Shown here: piece by piece, positions 8,056 through 15,627 of the stretch
Layout of the letters: the number at the start of each line of letters is the position of its first letter
How positions within the stretch are numbered: position 1 is the first letter of the stretch
Origin: DAOTTI01 sp034437795
GTDB taxonomy: Bacteria; Chloroflexota; UBA11872; UBA12225
Direction of reading: 5' to 3'
DNA: 27,024 nt
NCBI GenBank assembly: GCA_034437795.1
Contig: DAOTTI010000076.1
Coordinates: 1 to 27,024, forward strand
Notes under the pieces: model-generated
Seen by the model: the letters and a program-made list of their open reading frames with translations, nothing else
The model's database searches: none
Told to the model about the DNA's origin: nothing
Made by a program: the position numbers and the translations under genes

Positions 8056-8160
8056 ACGGCCAGCGAGGCGTTCCCTCTCGCTGTGGGCGATGGTGAGGGC
8101 TCCACATTCTCGGCCGCCGAGGAGTGTCTTCTCCCACAGGGGAAGGGTGAAGGCTCTGCC
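8056..8160 (+). repeat. Intergenic repeat copies B1 and B2
   Basis: The stretch 8017-8327 between the GMC and phytase-like genes has no gene. It holds two degenerate copies of the window's dispersed repeat: 8056-8103 (acggccagcgag ... gagggctcc) and 8111-8160 (cggccgccgaggag ... aaggctctgcc). The second contains a hairpin of cttctccc with ggggaag. They lie 40-140 bp after the GMC stop in the gene's orientation and may act as terminators. A further small hairpin, ccccc-actc-ggggg at 8287-8300, lies just before the next gene's ribosome-binding site. Confidence 0.5.
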
Positions 8161-8327
8161 CATGGGCAAGGTGCGCTGGCGCCAACGTGAGGTGATCGCG
8201 CCTGGAGCGTGAGGTCTTTCGCCCGCAGGGCTTCAGGCGCAGCAGGAACGGTCGGGCTGCGGCTGTACACTCGCTCCGCGAGACGACCCCCACTCGGGGG
8301 CGCCGCAGGAGCAGCAGGAGGACGCCT

Positions 8328-9635
8328 ATGCAGGACACGCGCGCCGAGCGCTATACGAACCCTCTCGCCGCTATTGCCGCCATCATGGCCTCCCTGGCCA
8401 TCGCGCTGGCGGTGCTGGCGCTGGCGCCTCGGATGGTGGCGGCGCAAGACGCGCCGGCGACGCCCCTACGCCTGCTGGGCGAGTTCATCTACCCTTACGG
8501 CACGACCTTCCAGGGCTTGCCAGTAGGCGAGCTCTCCGGCATCACCTACGACCAGCGTCGCGGCGTGTATTACGCCGTAGCGGACGAACGTAGCATGGCC
8601 CGCTTCTACACCCTGGCCATTGATCTCGGGCCGCAGGGCATCCGCGACGTGCGGGTGACCGGCATGACGCTCCTGGACAGCGACGCCGCCGCCCCCGGCA
8701 TCCAGCCTCACGAGCGCGACGACTCGGACCTGGAGGAGATCGTGCTCTTGCCGAACGGCGACCTGCTGATCTCTTCCGAGCGCGACCGGAACAACGTGCC
8801 GTGGATCCGCCGCTATCGGCTGGACGGCACGCTGCTGTCGGAGCTGCCTCTTCCCGCGAAGTTCCTGCCGGCAGCCGATCGAGGGGTGCGGCGCAATCTG
8901 GCCTTTGAGGCTATGACGGCCTCACCGGACGGCGCCACCTTGCTGGTGGCGAACGAGCAGGCGCTGGCGCAGGACGGCCCGCTGGCGACGCCGGACCACG
9001 GGACCAACGTGCGGGTGCTGCGCTACGACCTGCGGGGCGCGCCGCGGCCAGGGAGCGAGTTGGTCTACGTCACGGAGCGGATCTTCGCGCGGCCGGAGCC
9101 GCCGGGGGCGGATGCCGACAACGGCGTCACCGCGCTGCTCTGGGTCCGCCACCTGCTGCCGCCGTTCGACGCGCTGGCGCTGGAGCGTAGCTTCGTGACG
9201 GGGACCGGCAACGGCGTGCGCATCTTCGGGATCACGCTGGCCGGGGCCGAGGACGTTTCGGGACTGGAGGCGCTCCCCTTCCCCTTCACGGGGCGGACGG
9301 TCACCAAGACCCTGCTACTGGACCTGAGGACGGCGGGGATCCTGCCGGACAACCTGGAGGCGATGACCCTGGGGCCCCGCCTGCCCAACGGCAACCCCAC
9401 GCTGATCGTGGTGAGCGACGACAACCTGCGGGAGACGCAGCGGAACCAGGTGCTCCTGTTCGAAATCGACGTGCGCCGGGGGCTGCCGCGCACGGGGAGC
9501 GGCCCGGACTGGCTGCTGCCGGCCGGCGGGACGGCCGTCGCGGCCGTCTTAGCCGGCCTGGGGCTGCGTCGCGCAGGAAGGCATCGCATGGCGAGACGTA
9601 GTCTGGGCTGGCGCGGTCTGCGCCGCGCGATGTAG
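8328..9635 (+). CDS. Secreted phytase-like esterase with LPxTG tail
   Basis: This 435-residue protein resembles the 'esterase-like activity of phytase' family (PF13449 type), a beta-propeller-like extracellular fold. Visible blocks are ELSGITYDQRRGVYYAVADE near residue 70, EEIVLLPNGDLLISSE near 140 and AFEAMTASPDGATLLVANE near 195. The N-terminus has a Sec signal peptide with a long hydrophobic core, likely cleaved after MVAA near residue 42. The C-terminus carries LPRTG at 386-390, then a hydrophobic segment and several arginines, which is the layout of a sortase substrate. The ATG at 8328 follows caggagga. It is the last gene of the plus-strand block, 311 bp after the GMC stop, so it may have its own promoter. 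The natural substrate is unknown; the family name does not prove phytase activity. Confidence 0.85.
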   Translation: MQDTRAERYTNPLAAIAAIMASLAIALAVLALAPRMVAAQDAPATPLRLLGEFIYPYGTTFQGLPVGELSGITYDQRRGVYYAVADERSMARFYTLAIDLGPQGIRDVRVTGMTLLDSDAAAPGIQPHERDDSDLEEIVLLPNGDLLISSERDRNNVPWIRRYRLDGTLLSELPLPAKFLPAADRGVRRNLAFEAMTASPDGATLLVANEQALAQDGPLATPDHGTNVRVLRYDLRGAPRPGSELVYVTERIFARPEPPGADADNGVTALLWVRHLLPPFDALALERSFVTGTGNGVRIFGITLAGAEDVSGLEALPFPFTGRTVTKTLLLDLRTAGILPDNLEAMTLGPRLPNGNPTLIVVSDDNLRETQRNQVLLFEIDVRRGLPRTGSGPDWLLPAGGTAVAAVLAGLGLRRAGRHRMARRSLGWRGLRRAM

Positions 9636-9736
9636 CGCCCGTCGCAGCCATCCGCTTCGCGTGCGGTACTTCACTGGAGATGATGGTCGGCGGCGGGCGG
9701 CACGTGCTGACCGGTGCGTACGACGCTAAACCGATG

Positions 9737-9776
9737 GGCGCGAGGACTGCTGGAGCAGGGTCTGGCTCCTCGCGCC
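9737..9776. terminator. Strong hairpin between convergent genes
   Basis: The arms ggcgcgagga (9737-9746) and tcctcgcgcc (9767-9776) are perfect 10-bp inverted repeats with a 20-nt loop that itself contains ctgct/agcag. On the plus strand a short TTT follows. It lies between the phytase-like gene (ends 9635) and the convergent Gfo/Idh gene (ends 9789), where a bidirectional terminator is expected. Confidence 0.7.
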
Positions 9777-9788
9777 TTTGCGTAGGGA

Positions 9789-10973
9789 TCAGTAGATCCC
9801 CCAGTGCTCGTTGATGGGGCGCTGGTAGTCCTCGATGCGACCGTCCAGCACGTCGGCCACGCGCACCGGCCGCCCCGCCAGGTCCGACTCGTAGAAGGCC
9901 TCGCACACGGCCATGTCGCGCAGCCCTTCCAGGCCATTGATCTCCGGCGGTCGGCCGTCGCGGACGGCGGAGAGGAAGTCGTACAGCTCCAGGGTGATGT
10001 CGTCCATGATGCCCAGCGGGAAGAGCCGCGCCCGTTCGTCGTCGGCGAGGCTGGCCAGGAACTCCTGGCGAAGCTCATCCAGCGTGCGCTGGGTGCCGTC
10101 CAGGCGCGTCAGGCCTTCACCGTCGATGGACCCTTCGCTCCCGTAGTAGCGGCGGTGGCGGAACCCCCTGCCGGGGGCGGACTGCGTCCAGGTGAAGGTC
10201 CCCAGCAGGCCCCGTTCGAACGTCAGTACGGCCACTGCCGTGTCCTCCACGGTGGCCGGGACGGCGTGCGCGCGGTGCTCGGGGTCCAGATAGCGGGTTG
10301 GCTCGAAGGCCGCCAGCCGAGCGAAGACCTCCTTCACGTCGCCGAAGACGTAGCGAAGGAGATCAATGTAGTGCACCTCGCCATCCAGCACCCACCCGCC
10401 GCCGGCCTGCAGCTTGTCGTGCCGCCAGGGCGTGCCGGCAATGACCCCCAGTGAGTAGCCGGTGTTCTGGGCGAAAAGCATCCGCGGCTCGCCAATCAGT
10501 CCCGCCCGGTTGATCGCCCAGTGCAGCGTGCGCGCCGCCGGCCCGCGCCGCGCCTGCTCCGCTACGGCCAGGACTGTACCGGCCCGCTCCGCCGCGGCCA
10601 GCATGCGCCGGCCGGCGCGGATGGTAAGCGCCACCGGCTTCTCCGTCAGCACGTGCGCCCCCGCCTCCAGACACGCCGTTACCACCGTGTGGTGCTGGAA
10701 GTGAGGCAGCACCACGTCTACCGCGTCCGGCCGCGCCTGGTCCAGAAGGCGCGCCACCTCGGTGTAGACGTGCGGCGCCACCGCTTGGAAGCGCGCCACC
10801 TCCTGCGCCAGGGCCTGCGCCCGCGACCCGTCCACGTCGCATACCGCTTCGATGGCGAACGCCTCGGGCGCCTTCTCCGCCAGCTCAGCGAAGCTGCGCA
10901 CGTGGCGGCGGGCCATCCCGCCGCAGCCAATGATCGCCAGCCGCACGGGCTGCCCTGTTGAACGACTTGCCAC
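9789..10973 (-). CDS. Gfo/Idh/MocA-family NAD(P)-dependent oxidoreductase
   Basis: This 394-residue protein belongs to the Gfo/Idh/MocA family, which oxidises or reduces hydroxyl groups of sugars, inositols and related compounds. The Rossmann fold starts at LAIIGCGGMARRH (residues 12-24). The family's EKP motif with the catalytic lysine is at 111-113 (LTEKPVALT). The C-terminal domain has the substrate-site histidine in GEVHYIDLLRYVFGD. The start is a GTG at 10973, supported by aaaggag six bases upstream. It is cytoplasmic. It lies 131 bp downstream of the P5C dehydrogenase gene on the same strand, which need not mean a shared pathway. The exact substrate cannot be read from sequence. Confidence 0.93.
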   Translation of the reverse strand: MASRSTGQPVRLAIIGCGGMARRHVRSFAELAEKAPEAFAIEAVCDVDGSRAQALAQEVARFQAVAPHVYTEVARLLDQARPDAVDVVLPHFQHHTVVTACLEAGAHVLTEKPVALTIRAGRRMLAAAERAGTVLAVAEQARRGPAARTLHWAINRAGLIGEPRMLFAQNTGYSLGVIAGTPWRHDKLQAGGGWVLDGEVHYIDLLRYVFGDVKEVFARLAAFEPTRYLDPEHRAHAVPATVEDTAVAVLTFERGLLGTFTWTQSAPGRGFRHRRYYGSEGSIDGEGLTRLDGTQRTLDELRQEFLASLADDERARLFPLGIMDDITLELYDFLSAVRDGRPPEINGLEGLRDMAVCEAFYESDLAGRPVRVADVLDGRIEDYQRPINEHWGIY

Positions 10974-11104
10974 GCTCTACTCCTTTCAGCCTGGCAAGTC
11001 TACCCGCTCCGCGACGGCCGCCTCTCCCCCGTTGGCAGGAGATGCGGCGCGCATCGACGCTTGAGCTGTCTCTGCCGCGATCAGGGGGACGCCGGGCGGC
11101 GCGA

Positions 11105-12652
11105 TCACAGGCGCTCGGAGATGACCTTGGGCTGGGTGAGCAGCAGCAGGTAGTCGCGTCCGCCGGCCTTGCTATCTGTGCCGGACATGTTGAACCCGCC
11201 GAATGGCTCCACGCCCACCAGCGCCCCCGTGCACTTCCGGTTGAAGTAGAGGTTGCCGACGTGGAACTCCTCGCGCGCTTGCTTCAGCCGGTACCGATCG
11301 CGAGAGTAGACCCCGCCGGTCAGGCCGAAGACGGTATCGTTGGCGATCCGCAGCGCGTCGTCGTAATCGCGGGCGCGGATGCAGGCCAGGACGGGGCCGA
11401 AGATCTCCTCCTGCTCGATCCGCGCGCCGGGGGCGACGTCGGCAAAGATGGTCGGCTCGACGAAGAAGCCTTCCTTGGAGTCGCCGTTGCCGCCCAGCAC
11501 CAGCCGCCCTTCCTGGCGCCCGACCTCGATGTAGCCCATGATCTTGCGGAACTGGTTGATGTCGGCCACGGGGCCCATCTGGGTCTCGTAGTGCCGCGGA
11601 TCGCCGACCCGCAGCGCCTTGGCGCGTGCCACGACGCGCTCCAGCAGGTCGTCATAGATGGCGTCCACCGCGATCAAGCGGGAGCAGGCCGAGCACTTCT
11701 GCCCGGAGAAGCCAAAGGCGGATACCACCACCCCCTCGGCAGCGGCGTCCAGGTCGGCCGTCTCATCGACGACGATGGCATCCTTACCGCCCATCTCGGC
11801 GATGACGCGCTTGAGCCAGCGCTGCCCCGGCTGCACCTTCGCCGCCGTCTCGTAGATGTGGCTCCCCACCTCTCGCGAGCCGGTGAAGGAGACGAAGCGG
11901 ATCTGCGGGTGCTGGATCAGATACTCGCCCACCTCGCCGCCCGGGCCGGGGATGAAGTTCACCACACCCGGCGGCAGGCCGGCCTCTTCCAGCACCTGCA
12001 CCAGCATCGCCCCGATCACCGGCGTCAGGCTGGACGGCTTGAGCAGCACGGTGTTGCCCGCCACGATCGCCGAGACGGTCATCCCGGTCAGGATCGCCAG
12101 GGGGAAGTTCCACGGCGGGACGATCAGCCCGACTCCCAGTGGCAGATAGACTAGGTCGTTGTCGGTGCCGGGGATGCGCGTCAGGGGCTGTGGCGCCGCC
12201 AGGCGCAGCATCTCTCGCCCGTAAAACTCGCAGAAGTCGATCGCCTCCGCCGTATCGGCGTCCGCCTCCGGCCAGGGCTTGCCGATCTCCAGCACCATGG
12301 TGGCGGAAAAGTCGTGCTTGCGCCGGCGCATAATGGCCGCGGTCTTGAACAGCAGGCGCGCCCGCTCCGCCGCGTCGGTGCGCGACCAGGTCTTGAATGC
12401 TTCCTGCGCCGCCGCCAGGGCGCGGTCGGCCTCTGCACGGCCGGCCCGCGCCACGCGGCCGACGACCATGCTGGGCCGTGCTGGATTGATGGACGTGAAC
12501 CACGCGCCGCTGGTGACCGGTTCGCCGCCGATGCGCAGGGGATATTCCTGCCCGGCGCGCCCCTCGGCGGCCTCCAGCGCCTGTTCCATCGCCTGCCGGT
12601 TCGCCGGCAGCGAGAAGTCGGTCAACGCCTCATTGCGGAACTCGGGTACCAC
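11105..12652 (-). CDS. pruA: 1-pyrroline-5-carboxylate dehydrogenase
   Basis: This enzyme oxidises L-glutamate gamma-semialdehyde (from P5C) to glutamate with NAD+, the last step of proline catabolism. It is an aldehyde dehydrogenase of the monofunctional RocA/PruA1 type. The catalytic cysteine is Cys320 (SGQKCSACSR) and the general base Glu286 (IAEMGGKDAIVVDE); the cofactor region PPWNFPLAILTGM is at 179-191. I chose the GTG at 12652 because ggaggt lies five bases upstream; this gives 515 residues, the usual Bacillus-type length, and begins at VPEFRNEALTDF. The frame stays open to 12733, but the extra 27 residues look unlike the family. It functions in the cytoplasm. No proline dehydrogenase gene is in the window, though proC lies 3 kb away. 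Confidence 0.93.
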   Translation of the reverse strand: MVPEFRNEALTDFSLPANRQAMEQALEAAEGRAGQEYPLRIGGEPVTSGAWFTSINPARPSMVVGRVARAGRAEADRALAAAQEAFKTWSRTDAAERARLLFKTAAIMRRRKHDFSATMVLEIGKPWPEADADTAEAIDFCEFYGREMLRLAAPQPLTRIPGTDNDLVYLPLGVGLIVPPWNFPLAILTGMTVSAIVAGNTVLLKPSSLTPVIGAMLVQVLEEAGLPPGVVNFIPGPGGEVGEYLIQHPQIRFVSFTGSREVGSHIYETAAKVQPGQRWLKRVIAEMGGKDAIVVDETADLDAAAEGVVVSAFGFSGQKCSACSRLIAVDAIYDDLLERVVARAKALRVGDPRHYETQMGPVADINQFRKIMGYIEVGRQEGRLVLGGNGDSKEGFFVEPTIFADVAPGARIEQEEIFGPVLACIRARDYDDALRIANDTVFGLTGGVYSRDRYRLKQAREEFHVGNLYFNRKCTGALVGVEPFGGFNMSGTDSKAGGRDYLLLLTQPKVISERL

Positions 12653-12978
12653 GCTGCACCTCCATTGAGCACGTGCGAGGGGACCATCGAGATTGCCGGC
12701 GGGGCGCCGGCAGCCGCTGATCTGAAACGCCACGCGGTCCCCACCGGCATGCCAGAGGCGGCGCCAGGAGTGGTCGCATCGGGCTCGTCTCAGCTACGCA
12801 GTTGCTCAGTTGCCGGCCACCCTGCCGGACCATGTCCCCTACAGCCAGTATACGCCCGTGGTGGCCCGACGCACTCCGCAGGAGCGCTCAACGCGCCAGC
12901 CGCCTGGTACGAGCGCCTGGTGGCAAGGGGCAGATATCTCTACTACTTCCGGATGGTGCGCTGGTGAGGTCCCCTGAC
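12653..12978. other. Intergenic region upstream of pruA, no gene seen
   Basis: No convincing coding sequence, RNA gene or repeat was found in this stretch. It must hold the pruA promoter, but no clear boxes could be recognised. A plus-strand frame ending near 12967 (WYERLVARGRYLYYF) has no recognised homology and was not accepted as a gene. Confidence 0.5.
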
Positions 12979-13092
12979 GAGCGCCCAGTCGTGCGGCGCC
13001 TGGCGATGCTGGCGCGCCAGGTCGCGGCAGGCGGGATCCTTCAGGCGGTTCGCCGGCTCAAGCGGATCTTCCCGCAGATCCAAGAGGCGGTT
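12979..13092 (-). pseudogene. 3' fragment of a sulfatase gene
   Basis: These 114 bases match the intact sulfatase gene at 14123-14236 with about nine differences. Translated on the minus strand the fragment reads LLDLREDPLEPANRL and RQHRQAPHDWAL, the same as the C-terminal DLREDPLELANRLEDP and RQHRQALHDWAL of the intact protein. Nothing else of a sulfatase is recognisable on either side. It is therefore an orphaned piece of a duplicate or paralogous sulfatase gene. The tail of the broken PIN toxin gene reads into it in another frame. Confidence 0.85.
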
Positions 13093-13541
13093 AGGACACT
13101 CTCCTGCGCACCCGTAACTTGTGCAAAGCCGTACTGCGCACAGTGCTGGTCAAAGGTGAAGGCGCTCCAGGTGCCCAGGCGCTCCATAACGGCGACGCTT
13201 GTGGCATCTCTCAGAGAGAAGTCCTTATTCCTGAAACCCGAAGATAATCTGTCGCGCCCGCTGCTCATCGCGTGCGCTTACCCGTACCAGCGCTATTGTA
13301 CTCCGGTCGATCTCCTGCAGAACGCGCAGGGCGATCGCTCTCTCGCGGCGTGCCAGCACCAGGGCGTGTGTCTCTGCCACGACGAAATTGGTCGTGAACA
13401 GCCGCACCCGCTCCTCCACCACCTGGTCAGGTTGCGCACGGTCTCGTGGTGATGAGCGTCCCGCGGATCGGCAAGGGCGTACTGCGCCGCCATATCGATC
13501 AGCAGTCGGCGGGGCGCAAGCGATGCTGGGAACCTACGCAT
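13041..13541 (-). pseudogene. Frameshifted PIN-domain (VapC-like) toxin
   Basis: Three overlapping pieces in two frames rebuild one PIN-domain ribonuclease toxin. Piece 1 (from the ATG at 13541) reads RRLLIDMAAQYALADPRDAHHHETVRNLTRW. Piece 2 begins VEERVRLFTTNFVVAETHA and ends ARQIIFGFQ. Piece 3 continues KDFSLRDATSVAVMERLG and AFTFDQHCAQYGF. One base seems lost near 13419 and one gained near 13230. All four acidic positions of the PIN active site are still present (LID, VAE, LRD, TFD). The start overlaps the antitoxin stop by 8 nt, as in coupled toxin-antitoxin operons. The C-terminus runs into the sulfatase fragment. Either the toxin was inactivated or the two indels are sequence errors. 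Confidence 0.8.
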
Positions 13542-13896
13542 CGGGCTGCTGCTGCGTCGGTCTCAACGAGGCGCTTACGCTTGTTGACGCTGGCGTCGCT
13601 TGCCCTGCCGCCGGCCTATCTACATCAGGTGCGTAGGCCTCAGCGAGGTAGTTGTGCTTGTTGACCGATATGTCCGTTATCCCATCATCCGGTCCTGCAG
13701 CCGCGCCGGTGAGCTTCAACCACGGGTCATCCTTGGTCCGTATCGTGGTCTTGCGCCGTCGCCTGCGTGCTGGCCGTCGCGGGGGCTTACCCCGTAGCTC
13801 CACCGTCACCCCATCATTCTCCTGCCCCAGCACGCACGGCTGCCCGGTGGCGCGCACTGCTTCACTAATGCGCTCCAGCCCTGGTATTCCAAGCAA
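13534..13896 (-). CDS. Antitoxin of a PIN-toxin module
   Basis: This 120-residue frame looks like the antitoxin that commonly precedes such PIN toxins. It has ISEAVRATGQPCVLGQ near the N-terminus, a basic linker (RRPARRRRRK), and the toxin-binding C-terminal pattern KDDPWLKLTG ... DISVNKHNYLAEAYA. In related antitoxins the protein ends just after YLAEAY; here about 30 further residues follow, perhaps through loss of the original stop. The only usable start seen is a TTG at 13896 without a good ribosome-binding site. Its stop overlaps the toxin start, and it begins about 73 bp after the sulfatase stop on the same strand. With the toxin broken it may be non-functional. I know the pattern but cannot name a curated family with certainty. 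Confidence 0.6.
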   Translation of the reverse strand: MLGIPGLERISEAVRATGQPCVLGQENDGVTVELRGKPPRRPARRRRRKTTIRTKDDPWLKLTGAAAGPDDGITDISVNKHNYLAEAYAPDVDRPAAGQATPASTSVSASLRPTQQQPDA

Positions 13897-13925
13897 GTCG
13901 ATTGCCGGCGCCTCTCTCGCCCTTC

Positions 13926-13987
13926 TTCTATTTCGTACCTCTAACCCTTCTATCGTACCTCTAACTCTTCTATCGTACCTCTAGCCC
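13926..13987. repeat. Three-copy tandem repeat at sulfatase stop
   Basis: The unit ttctatcgtacctctaaccc occurs three times in a row: 13926-13947 (22 bp, two extra T), 13948-13967 and 13968-13987. The last unit covers the final codons and stop of the sulfatase gene. On the minus strand each unit contains the triplet series for Leu-Glu-Val-Arg, and the first two minus-strand units end in a TAG. Confidence 0.85.
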
Positions 13988-15469
13988 TGCTAACGCTCGG
14001 GCCATCTGCCGGCGGAAGTAGGCCCGTACCGCGTCACGCCGCGCCTCGCTCGGTTCAGGGATGTTGGGCTGCTTTATCTGGGGCGCGCGCTCGTCCACGT
14101 AGGGTGGGGGCAGGGCCTCGAAGAGCGCCCAGTCGTGCAGCGCCTGGCGATGCTGGCGCACCAGGTCGCGGCAGGCGGGGTCCTCCAGGCGGTTCGCCAG
14201 CTCAAGCGGATCCTCCCGCAGATCGAAGAAGCGGCTGTGCTGCGGATCGCGCGAGAGCAGCAGCTTGTGCGTCCGCGAGCGCACCAGGTAGTCCCGGCGT
14301 CGCCGGCACTCGGCAAAGATGTACTGGCGGTCCGCGGCCGGATCGGCGAGGTGCAGCCCGCGCATCTGGGGCGGCGGCTCAACGCCCGCCTGGCGCAAGA
14401 TGGTCGGCGCGAGGTCGATGTTGCTCACCAGCGTCTCGCGCACCTCTCCCGCCCCGGCGTTGCCGGGGAACTTCACCAGGAGCGGGGTGCGCACCAGGGG
14501 CTCGTACATCAAGCCACTTTTGAGCAGCAGGTGATGGAAGCCCAGGTACTCGCCATGGTCCGCGGTGAAGACGATCAGGGTGCTGTCGTAGAGCCCGCGG
14601 CGGGCCAGCGTGTCCAGCATCCGCCCGATCTGGTGGTCGACGTGGCTGATCGTGGCGTAATAGTGCGCCATCACCCGCCGCAGCGCGCCTTCGGTCAGGC
14701 GCTCGTGGGGAAAGAACCCCTCATGGTAGGCCCGGTCGCCTTCGGGCACGCGCTCCAGCCAGCCGGGCAGGGGCGACAGCTCGTCCGGGTCATACCACCG
14801 GTCCCACGGCGCCGGCGGGTCGAAGGGATGGTGGGGCTTGACGAAGCTCACCAGCAGTAGATGGCCCTCGTCCGTCCAGCGCTCCAGGGAGCGCACCGCG
14901 CGGTCGCCGATCCAGGTCGTGGAGTGCCACGCCTCCGGCAGGTTAGAGGTCTGCGCGCCGAAGGTCTGCCAGTATTCGGCGGGGGCCTGCCGACGGTACT
15001 CGTTCACCTGGTCGATGAGATCGTTCACGTCCACCAGGCCGTGCGCCATCAGGTCCCGATGGTAGTCGTCGTCCCAGCGGCCTTCGCCGTTCTGCTCCGC
15101 CAGCTCCATCTCCTGGAAGCCGACGTCCAGGTAGGTTGGCGTGAGATGCATCTTGCCCACCGCCTTCGTGCGGTAGCCGGCCGCGCGCAGCAGACGGGGG
15201 AAGGTGGCAATCCCCGGCGCAAGCGTGCTGCGGTTGCTCCAGCCACCGTGCTGGCGCACGTGCAGCCCCGAGAGCAGGGAGTAGCGCGACGGAGTGCACA
15301 CGGGGAACGGGCAGAAGCTGTACGGAAAGCGAACGCCGTGGGCGGCGAGCCGGTCCAGGTGGGGCGTGCGGATCTGGGCATTTCCGAAGGCGCCCAGGCA
15401 GTCCCAGCGGTGCTGGTCGGTCAGGAGGACGAGGATGTTCGGTCGGCTCCGATGGTTCCGTGGCGGCAC
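13970..15469 (-). CDS. Type I sulfatase (formylglycine-dependent)
   Basis: This protein of about 499 residues is an alkaline-phosphatase-superfamily sulfatase that hydrolyses sulfate esters. The signature CTPSR is at residues 58-62; Cys58 would be converted to formylglycine. Metal and active-site residues are seen in VLLTDQHRWD, in VGKMHLTPT and in FTADHGEYLG. The C-terminal part has the common block RFFDLREDPLELANRLEDP. I chose the GTG at 15469, just before the conserved RPNILVLL strand. The frame is open to an ATG at 15622, but the extra 51 residues are unlike the family and contain a translated DNA repeat. No signal peptide is visible, so the enzyme seems cytoplasmic. It is divergent from proC. 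No formylglycine-generating enzyme is encoded in the window. Confidence 0.92.
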   Translation of the reverse strand: MPPRNHRSRPNILVLLTDQHRWDCLGAFGNAQIRTPHLDRLAAHGVRFPYSFCPFPVCTPSRYSLLSGLHVRQHGGWSNRSTLAPGIATFPRLLRAAGYRTKAVGKMHLTPTYLDVGFQEMELAEQNGEGRWDDDYHRDLMAHGLVDVNDLIDQVNEYRRQAPAEYWQTFGAQTSNLPEAWHSTTWIGDRAVRSLERWTDEGHLLLVSFVKPHHPFDPPAPWDRWYDPDELSPLPGWLERVPEGDRAYHEGFFPHERLTEGALRRVMAHYYATISHVDHQIGRMLDTLARRGLYDSTLIVFTADHGEYLGFHHLLLKSGLMYEPLVRTPLLVKFPGNAGAGEVRETLVSNIDLAPTILRQAGVEPPPQMRGLHLADPAADRQYIFAECRRRRDYLVRSRTHKLLLSRDPQHSRFFDLREDPLELANRLEDPACRDLVRQHRQALHDWALFEALPPPYVDERAPQIKQPNIPEPSEARRDAVRAYFRRQMARALAGLEVR

Positions 15470-15495
15470 GGGCGGACTGTACCAGCCGGGCGCTA

Positions 15496-15578
15496 CCGCG
15501 CCATGGTGCGCGTGGGGGCCGGTGCGCTTTCTCCAGCAGATGGCGAGCGTTATCCCCGCGCCATGGTGCGCGTGGGGG
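15496..15578. repeat. Pair of 23-bp direct repeats in divergent gap
   Basis: The same 23-bp sequence, starting ccgcgccatggtgcgcg, occurs at 15496-15518 and 15556-15578, exactly 60 bp apart. Each holds a small hairpin (cgcgc-catggt-gcgcg). They lie in the 158-bp gap between the divergent sulfatase and proC genes, where regulator-binding sites are plausible. They may equally be a dispersed intergenic repeat. Confidence 0.75.
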
Positions 15579-15627
15579 ACCGGCGTGGGAAGCCAGTACA
15601 ATCCGGCGGGGTGAGGCCACACACGCC

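Noticed and set aside
12653..12733. 27-residue extension of the P5C dehydrogenase
   Set aside because: A strong ribosome-binding site precedes the GTG at 12652, which gives exactly the usual 515-residue length.
12880..12967. Possible small plus-strand gene ending YLYYFRMVRW
   Set aside because: No ribosome-binding site, no recognised homology, and the frame upstream is the antisense of pruA and its leader.
13926..13987. CRISPR array
   Set aside because: The three units are contiguous with no spacers and no cas genes are present.
15470..15622. 51-residue N-terminal extension of the sulfatase
   Set aside because: It translates two copies of a DNA repeat, has no signal peptide, overlaps the proC promoter gap, and the conserved fold begins just after the GTG at 15469.
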